A model generated the notes under the pieces. The model was not told the origin of the DNA, did not search any database, and was given only the letters and a program-made list of their open reading frames with translations. Made by a program: the position numbers and the translations under genes. Positions 1-5,503 of a stretch of DNA of 6,016 bases are shown here, one piece after another. Source of the DNA: an uncultured Clostridia bacterium (GTDB taxonomy: Bacteria; Bacillota; Clostridia; Christensenellales; Borkfalkiaceae); NCBI GenBank assembly GCA_900548845.1, contig URMI01000075.1, positions 1 to 6,016 on the forward strand. The letters run 5' to 3'. Each line of letters starts with the position of its first letter. The first letter of the stretch is position 1.

Positions 1-147
1 TTTCAAACTTCGTTTCAATTTACTTGGAGGGTTTCCCAACTTCGCTTTCATTGGCTCTGAGGACTTTCAAACTTCGTTTCAATTTACTTGGATGGCTCCC
101 CAACTTCGCTTTCATTGGCTCTGAGGGCTTCCAAACTTCATTTCAAT
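1..147. repeat. 64-bp tandem repeat, two full units plus a partial third
   Basis: Unit 1 (1-64) and unit 2 (65-128) match at 60 of 64 positions, differing at unit positions 29, 32, 34 and 63. A partial third copy (129-147) matches the unit start at 17 of 19 bases and then decays. Each unit consists of two related halves of about 31 and 33 bp (1-31 and 32-64). They share the core AACTTCG followed by a TTTCA-type segment and a GAGG-type end, so this is a higher-order tandem repeat. It is clearly more AT-rich than the genes to its right. The first base already lies inside a unit, so the array probably extends left of the window. A period of 64 would shift the reading frame in every unit, which argues for non-coding DNA. 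Its function is unknown. Confidence 0.85.
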
Positions 148-180
148 GATTTTTGCCTTTTATTTTCATCATACTCATAA

Positions 181-187
181 GAGGTGA
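181..187 (+). promoter_or_regulatory. Ribosome binding site that sets the dehydrogenase start
   Basis: AAGAGGTGATC resembles the Shine-Dalgarno consensus AAGGAGGTGATC with one base missing. GAGGTG ends five bases before the ATG at 192. This favours 192 over an in-frame ATG at 153, which lacks such a site and would add 13 hydrophobic or basic residues not expected in this family. Confidence 0.8.
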
Positions 188-191
188 TCGT

Positions 192-1316
192 ATGGATATT
201 TCTGCACTTTCGGCACGGTTTCATATCAATGCGGAGCGCGTACAGGACGGGAAGTTCCCCGTCTTTTGCGGCCGCGTCAAGGAGAAACGCGTGCTGCTCG
301 TTTCGGACGCCGTTACGCGCCGTTTTGCAGAGCCGCTTCTCGCTTCCCTCAAAGCAAGCGGCGTTCATGCCGCGCTCTTTTCTCTCCCCGAAGAGGAACC
401 CGTCGCCGATGAGGAGACGGTCGCCCGCGTGATGGCGGCGGGGGAAGGATACGACTATCTCCTCGCCGTGGGGTCGGGCACCCTGAACGATCTTTGCAAG
501 CGCGCGGGCTTTCTTCTCCACAAGGAGAGCGGCGTGTATGCGACGGCGCCCTCGATGGACGGCTATACGTCGGGCGTTACGCCCCTCATCGAGAAGGGGT
601 TCAAGATCACGCGCGACGCGCAGACGGCTTCCGACGTTTTAATGGACTTTTCCGTCCTCAAAGCGGCGCCCTCCGTTATGATCGGCGCGGGCGTGGGGGA
701 TATCCTTGCAAAATATTGTTGCCTCACCGACTGGCGCATCGCGCGCGATCTCAAGGGCGAGAAATACAACGAGGAAGCCGCTTCCCTCATGTATAACGCC
801 GTGCGCGCTTCCAATGACAGCCTGCCCGCCCTGTTCGCGGGGAAGGAAGAGGGCGTGGAAAAGCTCATGGAAGCGCTCCTCATCTCGGGCTATGCGATGG
901 TCATTGCGGGCAGCTCCCGCCCCGCTTCGGGCGCGGAGCACCACATGAGCCACTTCCTCGAGATGGACTTTCTGCGCCGCGGCGAGCGCATTCCCCTGCA
1001 CGGCATCAAGGTGGGGCTGGGGACGGCGGTCTCGCTCTATCTCTATCATACTTTGCAAAGCCGCGCAGATTTTAAGGGGAAGGACGTCGTTCTCAAAGAG
1101 GCGGAAGGGCTGCCTTCCTCTGAATTCGTGCTCGAAACCTTAGGGAAACTTGGCTGCCCCACGCGCTTTTCCGAATTGGGCGTTTCCCGCGAGACGGTGC
1201 GCACCATGTTCTTCGAGGCGTATAAGATCCGCGACCGCTTCACCATCCTCGCCCTCTACAACGAGGAGGGGCTGATGAAGGATACCGCGGAGGAACTTTT
1301 GGAGAAGTTCTACTGA
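192..1316 (+). CDS. araM: sn-glycerol-1-phosphate dehydrogenase-like protein (EgsA/AraM family)
   Basis: A 374-residue cytosolic enzyme of the iron/zinc-dependent alcohol dehydrogenase superfamily. Family members reduce dihydroxyacetone phosphate with NAD(P)H to sn-glycerol-1-phosphate, the archaeal-type glycerol backbone that Bacillus makes with AraM. Visible motifs are the nucleotide-binding GSGTLND (94-100), the family-typical TAPSMDGYTS (118-127), GVGD with likely metal ligand D170, SGAEHHMSH (246-254) giving a metal-binding His at 250 or 251, and LHGIKVG with likely ligand H270. The length is slightly below that of Bacillus AraM. The start at 192 follows a good ribosome binding site. The stop overlaps the next gene by one base (TGATG), implying translational coupling. 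The SMDGYTS and EHHxSH motifs favour glycerol-1-phosphate dehydrogenase over glycerol dehydrogenase or 3-dehydroquinate synthase. The true substrate is inferred from the family. Confidence 0.85.
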   Translation: MDISALSARFHINAERVQDGKFPVFCGRVKEKRVLLVSDAVTRRFAEPLLASLKASGVHAALFSLPEEEPVADEETVARVMAAGEGYDYLLAVGSGTLNDLCKRAGFLLHKESGVYATAPSMDGYTSGVTPLIEKGFKITRDAQTASDVLMDFSVLKAAPSVMIGAGVGDILAKYCCLTDWRIARDLKGEKYNEEAASLMYNAVRASNDSLPALFAGKEEGVEKLMEALLISGYAMVIAGSSRPASGAEHHMSHFLEMDFLRRGERIPLHGIKVGLGTAVSLYLYHTLQSRADFKGKDVVLKEAEGLPSSEFVLETLGKLGCPTRFSELGVSRETVRTMFFEAYKIRDRFTILALYNEEGLMKDTAEELLEKFY

Positions 1317-2104
1317 TGCAGGCGGGTATTTCGACGGCGACGCTGTTTTTGCGCCGCAACAACGAGGACGCGCTCGCCCTCTTTTCGGAGTGGGGCGTGC
1401 CCGTCTGCGAGGTGTTTCTGACGTCCTTCTGCGAGTACGAACCTTCCTTTGCACGGCTGTGCGCCGAGAAAAAGGGGGCGGTGAAGGTGCATTCCGTGCA
1501 CGTCCTCAACACGCAGTTCGAACCGCAGCTGTATGCCGAGCATCCGCGCGTCGTGGGGGACGCCTTTTCCCTCCTTTCCCGCACGATGGAGTGCGCGAAC
1601 ATCCTCGGGGCAAAGCATTACACCTTCCACGGAGTGGCGCGCATCAAGCGCACCTACCGCGAAAACCTCGTGCGTTCGGGGAAGCAGACGCAGAAGATCG
1701 CTAAAGCGTGCGAAAGATCCGGCGTTTCCTTATGCTATGAGAACGTGGAGTGGGCGCTGTATAACCGCCCGGGCGTCTTTTCCGTTCTGAAAGAGTACTG
1801 CCCCACTCTTCGCGGGGTGCTCGATCTCAAGCAGGCGCGCATCACGGGATACGACTACTTTGACTATCTGAAGGAGATGGGCGCTTCCCTTTCCCACGTC
1901 CATGTGAGCGATATCACGGCGGAGGGCAAACTGTGCCTTCCGGGGAAGGGCGTCACCGATTTTCCGCTGCTTTTGAAGCGGCTCCGCGACGCCGGCTTCG
2001 ACGGGCCGCTCCTCATCGAAAACTATTCGGGCGACTTCGGGGAAGAGGAGGAACTCAAAGCCTCCTTCGAGTGGCTTTCCGATACCATCGAACACAACCA
2101 ATAA
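1316..2104 (+). CDS. Sugar phosphate isomerase/epimerase-like TIM-barrel protein
   Basis: A 262-residue protein that reads as a member of the xylose isomerase-like TIM-barrel (AP endonuclease 2) superfamily, whose members isomerise or epimerise sugars, or cleave DNA in the endonuclease IV branch. Likely metal ligands fall at the expected strand ends: E142 in CYENVEW, D170 in GVLDLKQA, H196 in SHVHVSD and E235 in LLIENYS. H62 (SVHVL) and H105 (FHG) are further conserved-looking histidines near the active site. The length suits a single-domain isomerase. The ATG shares its A with the TGA of the dehydrogenase gene, and a GGAGAAG at 1301-1307 could serve as a weak ribosome binding site, so the two proteins are probably made together. 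Coupling to a glycerol-1-phosphate dehydrogenase suggests a phosphorylated polyol or sugar substrate. That is inference, and no specific substrate can be assigned. Confidence 0.75.
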   Translation: MQAGISTATLFLRRNNEDALALFSEWGVPVCEVFLTSFCEYEPSFARLCAEKKGAVKVHSVHVLNTQFEPQLYAEHPRVVGDAFSLLSRTMECANILGAKHYTFHGVARIKRTYRENLVRSGKQTQKIAKACERSGVSLCYENVEWALYNRPGVFSVLKEYCPTLRGVLDLKQARITGYDYFDYLKEMGASLSHVHVSDITAEGKLCLPGKGVTDFPLLLKRLRDAGFDGPLLIENYSGDFGEEEELKASFEWLSDTIEHNQ

Positions 2105-2108
2105 CGAT

Positions 2109-4541
2109 ATGCTGCAAGTAAGAGACCTGACCAAATCTTATACGACCAAGGGGGAGAAAGTCGACGCGCTCGATCATGTGTCGCTCGACTTCCCCGAAAC
2201 GGGCATGGTGTTTTTGCTCGGGAGATCGGGGAGCGGGAAGAGCACCCTCCTCAACGTGACGGGCGGGCTGGACGCGCCCGACGAGGGCGAGATCATCGTC
2301 AAGGGCAAGTCTTCCAAGGACTTTACGGGGAGCGACTTCGATTCCTACCGCAATACCTACGTCGGCTTCATCTTCCAGGAGTACAACATCCTCAACGAAC
2401 TGACAGTGGGGGAGAACGTCGCCCTTGCGCTCGAACTGCAGGGAAAACCCCGCGACAAGGCGCGCATCGACGAGCTGTTGTCCATGGTCGACATGCAGGG
2501 GTATGCCGACCGCAAGCCCAACACGCTCTCGGGCGGGCAGAAGCAGCGCGTCGCCATCGCGCGGGCGCTCGTCAAGGAGCCCGAGATCATCATGGCGGAC
2601 GAGCCGACGGGCGCGCTCGACTCGGCAACGGGCGCGCAGGTGTTTGATACGCTCAAAAAGCTTTCCAAAGAAAAGCTCGTCGTCATCGTCTCGCACGACA
2701 GGGAATTCGCCGAGACGTATGCAGACCGCATCATCGAACTCAAAGACGGGAAGATCGTTTCCGACGTGACTCGCTCCGAAGAGGAGCGGGAACGGGAGAA
2801 CGTCACCGAGGCGGGGCCCAAGAAGCTTGCCGTTCTGAGCGGCGCCGCCATGACGAAGGAGGATGAGGCGCGCGTCGTCGCCTTTCTGCGCGCCCACAAA
2901 GGGGGCATCCTGCTCTCTGCGGAAAAGGAAGATCTTGCCGAAGAGCGGAAGGAAGCGGGAACGTTCGCGCCCACCGCTTCCGAGCCCGCGCCGCGCGAAG
3001 CGGACACCGCCCGCTTCCTGCCGTCGCGCTTTCCCGCGCGCTATGCCTTCAAGATGGGCTTCGCGAGCCTTCGGTTCAAGCCCTTCCGCCTCGTTGTGAC
3101 CGTCTTCCTCGCCGCCATCGCCTTCATCGTGTTCGGCATCTTTTCGACGATGCTCACCTATTCGCCCGCCGATATGGGCGTTTCGGGCCTTCTCAACGCG
3201 GGGTACGGCGCTGCCGTGCTCCAGAAGAAGCTCATCATGCACGCCGTCGATCAAAACGGGCAGTCTTATACGCGCCGCCTGCCCGCGGGGGCGAAGTCGT
3301 GCAACTTCGTCGAGGAGGAAGTTTCCGCCCTTTCCGGGCAGTCGGGCATCGCCTTTATCCCCGTGTTCGACTATGCTGCGGCGGTGCTCAGTATCTCGCC
3401 TTCCTACGGCCTGTCGGGAAAGGAAGCCGAGGCGAAGAGCGTCTACTACGGAGTGATGGACAGCTTTTCGGGCTTTGCGGAAGCTTCCGCCATCCGCGAA
3501 GAGCACGGCATCGGGATCGTCGCGGGGCGCGCCCCCGAAGAGGAGACGGAGTGCATGATCTCCCTTCCCGTCGCCGAAGCATTCGTGGAGTTCGGCTTCC
3601 GCAGCTCTTCCGACGCCGAGACGCAAGCGATCGGGAGCGCGGAAGAGCTCCTCGGGAAGACCATCCGCATCAACGTGGGCATCATGAGCACCGTCTATAC
3701 GACGGTGACGGGCATCTTCGACGCGGGCGAGGACTTTTCCGCCTACGACGATCTCCGCACGCAGGAACTCTCCGCCGAGGAGGAAGGGGAGCTTGAGGAG
3801 ACCTTTTCCGACGTCTATTTCAATTCCATGGCGTCCGTCTGCTTTGTTTCGGGCGGCTTTTACGAGTACAACCGCAAATTCGATGCGGCGGAGCGGGAGT
3901 ACCGCTCGCTGCTGCGCCTCGTGCAGGACAACAACGGCACGACGGCTTACACCGAGGAGTCGGAGAGCGCAAGGCGGTATCAGCGGCTTATAGCGCCCCT
4001 TTCGGAGGAGCCCGAGAAGATCGCGGAAGCGCTCTTTGCCTACTACGGCAGGGTGGAGGAAGCGCGCGGCCTTGCCTATTCGATGCCCTATGCCTATCTT
4101 TCGGGCATCGACGAGGGGCAGGAGGTCTATGAGCTCATCTTCCCCGTCATCGGGTCGGCGGCGGGCGTGCTCGCCGTGTTTGCGGCGCTGCTGCTTTTCA
4201 GCTTCATTTCGGCGAGCATCAACGCCAAGAAGAAGGAGATCGGCATCCTGCGGGCGGTGGGCGCGCGGGGCATCGACGTGTTTAAGATCTTCATCGTCGA
4301 GGGCATCGCCGTCACCCTCCTGTGCCTTCTCTTCGGCATCGCGGGCAGCCTTGCCGCCTGCACCGTCACCAACGGCATCCTCATTGCGGAAGGGGTGCTT
4401 TCGTACAACTTCTTCCTCTTCGGGTGGAAGAACGCGCTCATCCTTTTGGGCATCGCCGCCGCGACGGCGCTCATCGCAACGTGCATCCCCGTCTCCGTCT
4501 TTTCTGCGAAGAAGCCAGTCGAAGCCATCCGCTCCGTGTAA
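2109..4541 (+). CDS. ABC transporter, fused ATPase and FtsX/MacB-type permease
   Basis: An 810-residue membrane protein. Residues 1-215 form a complete LolD/MacB-type ATPase: Walker A GRSGSGKST (38-46), Q-loop Q90, signature LSGGQ (140-144), Walker B IIMADE with catalytic E165, D-loop around 168-171 and H-loop H196. A charged linker of about 95 residues (215-310) follows. The permease half has one membrane helix (about 327-350), a large extracytoplasmic domain (about 351-675) and three helices (about 677-701, 727-750, 775-799), with the FtsX-typical cytoplasmic KKKEIGILRAVGAR (707-720) between helices 2 and 3. This four-helix plan matches MacB rather than ten-helix BceB. MacB-type proteins export peptides or drugs, or transmit force across the membrane, usually as dimers. 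No MacA-like partner is in the window. The start lies four bases after the isomerase stop with no clear ribosome binding site, so reinitiation is likely. The substrate is unknown. Confidence 0.9.
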   Translation: MLQVRDLTKSYTTKGEKVDALDHVSLDFPETGMVFLLGRSGSGKSTLLNVTGGLDAPDEGEIIVKGKSSKDFTGSDFDSYRNTYVGFIFQEYNILNELTVGENVALALELQGKPRDKARIDELLSMVDMQGYADRKPNTLSGGQKQRVAIARALVKEPEIIMADEPTGALDSATGAQVFDTLKKLSKEKLVVIVSHDREFAETYADRIIELKDGKIVSDVTRSEEERERENVTEAGPKKLAVLSGAAMTKEDEARVVAFLRAHKGGILLSAEKEDLAEERKEAGTFAPTASEPAPREADTARFLPSRFPARYAFKMGFASLRFKPFRLVVTVFLAAIAFIVFGIFSTMLTYSPADMGVSGLLNAGYGAAVLQKKLIMHAVDQNGQSYTRRLPAGAKSCNFVEEEVSALSGQSGIAFIPVFDYAAAVLSISPSYGLSGKEAEAKSVYYGVMDSFSGFAEASAIREEHGIGIVAGRAPEEETECMISLPVAEAFVEFGFRSSSDAETQAIGSAEELLGKTIRINVGIMSTVYTTVTGIFDAGEDFSAYDDLRTQELSAEEEGELEETFSDVYFNSMASVCFVSGGFYEYNRKFDAAEREYRSLLRLVQDNNGTTAYTEESESARRYQRLIAPLSEEPEKIAEALFAYYGRVEEARGLAYSMPYAYLSGIDEGQEVYELIFPVIGSAAGVLAVFAALLLFSFISASINAKKKEIGILRAVGARGIDVFKIFIVEGIAVTLLCLLFGIAGSLAACTVTNGILIAEGVLSYNFFLFGWKNALILLGIAAATALIATCIPVSVFSAKKPVEAIRSV

Positions 4542-4596
4542 GGCGTGAGCCGCGCAAAAAAGGACGCAAAAAGTGTTTTCTCGCGGCGTAAAAAAA
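4542..4596. other. Spacer after the ABC gene; no convincing terminator
   Basis: GCCGCG (4549-4554) and CGCGGC (4582-4587) can pair, but with a 27-base loop and an A-run rather than a T-run behind. A small GGC-GTGA-GCC hairpin (4542-4551) is too short to count alone. No intrinsic terminator for the ABC operon is evident, so some readthrough into rpsU is possible. The A-run at 4590-4596, directly upstream of the -35 box, may act as an UP-like element. Confidence 0.4.
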
Positions 4597-4625
4597 TTGA
4601 CAAGGGAAAAAAAGTCTGCTATAAT
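4597..4625 (+). promoter_or_regulatory. Consensus sigma-A promoter of rpsU
   Basis: TTGACA (4597-4602) and TATAAT (4620-4625) are both perfect consensus hexamers separated by an optimal 17 bases. An extended -10 TG sits at 4617-4618 and an A-tract lies just upstream of the -35 box. Transcription should begin near 4632, giving a leader of about 50 bases. A strong constitutive housekeeping promoter fits a ribosomal protein gene. Confidence 0.93.
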
Positions 4626-4665
4626 GGGCAGGCAACTTGAAAGAGGGCAAATAAGTGCTGCGGCG

Positions 4666-4673
4666 AAGGAGGG
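4666..4673 (+). promoter_or_regulatory. Strong ribosome binding site of rpsU
   Basis: AAGGAGGG ends nine bases before the ATG at 4683. An in-frame TTG at 4674 directly abuts this site and is too close to be used, so the ATG is the start. Confidence 0.9.
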
Positions 4674-4682
4674 TTGAATAGG

Positions 4683-4859
4683 ATGTCTACCATCAGAGTC
4701 GGCGATAACGAGAATCTCGAGAATGCGCTGCGCCGTTTCAAGAGAAAGTGCTCCCGCGACGGCATCATCGGGGATCTCCGCAAGAAGGAGTTCTACGAAA
4801 AGCCTTCCGTGAAGAAGAGAAAGAAGGCGGAAGCAGCCAGAAAGAGAAGCAGAAACTAA
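4683..4859 (+). CDS. rpsU: 30S ribosomal protein S21
   Basis: A 58-residue, very basic protein, the normal length for Firmicutes S21. It starts [20 protein letters not shown], continues with the conserved [20 protein letters not shown] stretch (23-42) and ends in a lysine/arginine-rich tail (44-58). S21 binds the small ribosomal subunit near the 3' end of 16S rRNA and helps translation initiation. The gene is a single transcription unit: consensus promoter, leader of about 50 bases, strong ribosome binding site, and an intrinsic terminator starting seven bases after the stop. In many Firmicutes rpsU is followed by yqeY; here an unrelated small gene takes that place. Identification is secure. 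Confidence 0.97.
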   Translation: MSTIRVGDNENLENALRRFKRKCSRDGIIGDLRKKEFYEKPSVKKRKKAEAARKRSRN

Positions 4860-4866
4860 GGATAAG

Positions 4867-4893
4867 AACCGTAACGGAAGTTACGGTTTTTTT
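4867..4893 (+). terminator. Intrinsic terminator of rpsU
   Basis: A perfect 9-bp stem, AACCGTAAC (4867-4875) with GTTACGGTT (4880-4888), is closed by a GNRA-type GGAA tetraloop. It runs into seven consecutive T residues (4887-4893). A-residues before the stem can pair with the T-run, so it may also stop transcription from the other strand. Confidence 0.93.
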
Positions 4894-4945
4894 CTTGCAA
4901 AAAATGTCGAAACCAAGAGAATTTTGGGGAAGCGGGGCGAAAACT

Positions 4946-5350
4946 ATGGAGCGGACGTTGAAATCGCTTGCAAAAGAGGCCAAGGCGCGCATGAAGAAGG
5001 GGTTCTGGAGACAGTGCGAGGAGGAACTTGACGCGCATCTCAAAGACGCGCGCGAGCAGGGGATCAGCGAAAGCAGGATGGAGCGGTACTTCAAGGGCAA
5101 GGTCGCAGGGCATATCAAGGGCGAAGCGCCCGACGAGTTTTACCTCAAAGTCAAAAAGCTGCTCCTCGAAGAGGGGGAAGTTTCGGACGCCATCGGGCGG
5201 CTCACCGACAAGGAGTATTACGCGACGCTCTCCTATGCCGAAAAGCAGCGCTATACCCTGGAGCTTTCGGAAAAGTACTTAAAGGCGTTGGAGCGCTTCA
5301 AGCGGGAGGAGCAGTTCGAAAGAAGAAAGCAGGCAAAGCCGCAGGGATGA
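4946..5350 (+). CDS. Hypothetical protein, charged and helical, 134 residues
   Basis: I do not recognise this protein. It is rich in lysine, glutamate and arginine, with no signal peptide, membrane segment or cysteine pair, so it is probably a soluble cytosolic protein made mostly of helices. The C-terminal stretch (about residues 90-130, from LTDKEYYATLSYAEKQRY to the end) looks like one long amphipathic, possibly coiled-coil helix. Codon choice and GC content match the neighbouring genes, so it is likely real. The start is uncertain: ATG 4946 has GGGGAAG and GCGGGG upstream, while an in-frame ATG at 4904 adds 14 residues but has no ribosome binding site and lies only ten bases after the terminator T-run. 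No good promoter is seen, so it may depend on readthrough from rpsU. It is not YqeY, the usual neighbour of rpsU. Confidence 0.7.
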   Translation: MERTLKSLAKEAKARMKKGFWRQCEEELDAHLKDAREQGISESRMERYFKGKVAGHIKGEAPDEFYLKVKKLLLEEGEVSDAIGRLTDKEYYATLSYAEKQRYTLELSEKYLKALERFKREEQFERRKQAKPQG

Positions 5351-5359
5351 GGCTTTGCC
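5332..5359. repeat. Perfect inverted repeat around the stop codon
   Basis: GGCAAAGCC (5332-5340) and GGCTTTGCC (5351-5359) form a perfect 9-bp stem with a 10-base loop that contains the TGA of the hypothetical gene (5348-5350). G-residues rather than a T-run follow, so it is not a standard intrinsic terminator. It may stabilise the 3' end of the mRNA or give weak termination. Confidence 0.7.
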
Positions 5360-5428
5360 GGGGGGCGGCTTGTATGGGCAGCGGATGGCGTTTGCGTTCG
5401 GCGGCGGGTGAGGCTTTGCAGGGGGCGG
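5348..5428. repeat. Short G-rich direct repeat, 61-bp spacing
   Basis: A TGAGGCTTTGC segment followed by a G-run and CGG occurs at 5348-5368 and again at 5409-5428, differing only just before and in the G-run. A weaker copy (GGATGGCGTTTGC) lies between them near 5383-5395. The first copy includes the right arm of the inverted repeat around the stop codon. The array occupies most of the spacer upstream of the helicase promoter. Its role is unknown. Confidence 0.6.
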
Positions 5429-5467
5429 GAGCGGTTTCCGATGCTTGTTTGAGCTGCGTCCAATCGC

Positions 5468-5496
5468 TTGTCGAAACGCGGCGGATATGATATAAT
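5468..5496 (+). promoter_or_regulatory. Extended -10 promoter of the helicase gene
   Basis: TATAAT (5491-5496) is a perfect -10 box with an extended TG at 5488-5489. TTGTCG (5468-5473) is a 4-of-6 -35 box at the ideal 17-base spacing. The expected transcription start is at 5503-5504, the A of the start codon, leaving no room for a leader or ribosome binding site. Confidence 0.75.
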
Positions 5497-5503
5497 ATCC
5501 TCC

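Noticed and set aside
1..147. Possible CRISPR array in the left-edge repeats
   Set aside because: The segments between repeat cores are themselves repeated almost perfectly, so there are no unique spacers, and no cas gene is present.
142..175. Possible promoter ahead of the dehydrogenase gene
   Set aside because: CATACT at 170-175 could be a -10 box, but no -35 box lies at an acceptable distance, so I did not call it. The promoter may lie in or before the repeats.
153..191. Upstream ATG for the dehydrogenase gene
   Set aside because: There is no ribosome binding site at 153, while a near-consensus one sits in front of ATG 192.
2055..3626. A 523-residue open frame on the minus strand opposite the ABC gene
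   Set aside because: Its composition (Arg, His, Asp, Gly, Leu runs without motifs) is typical of the antisense of a GC-rich coding frame. The + strand carries a full set of ABC motifs over the same bases.
4748..4945. Longer N-terminus for the hypothetical protein, reading through rpsU in another frame
   Set aside because: It would overlap rpsU out of frame and translate the terminator stem. The resulting residues look random, and a start after the terminator is available.
4946..5350. Assignment of the small gene after rpsU as yqeY
   Set aside because: YqeY has a different N-terminal pattern and conserved motifs that I do not see here.
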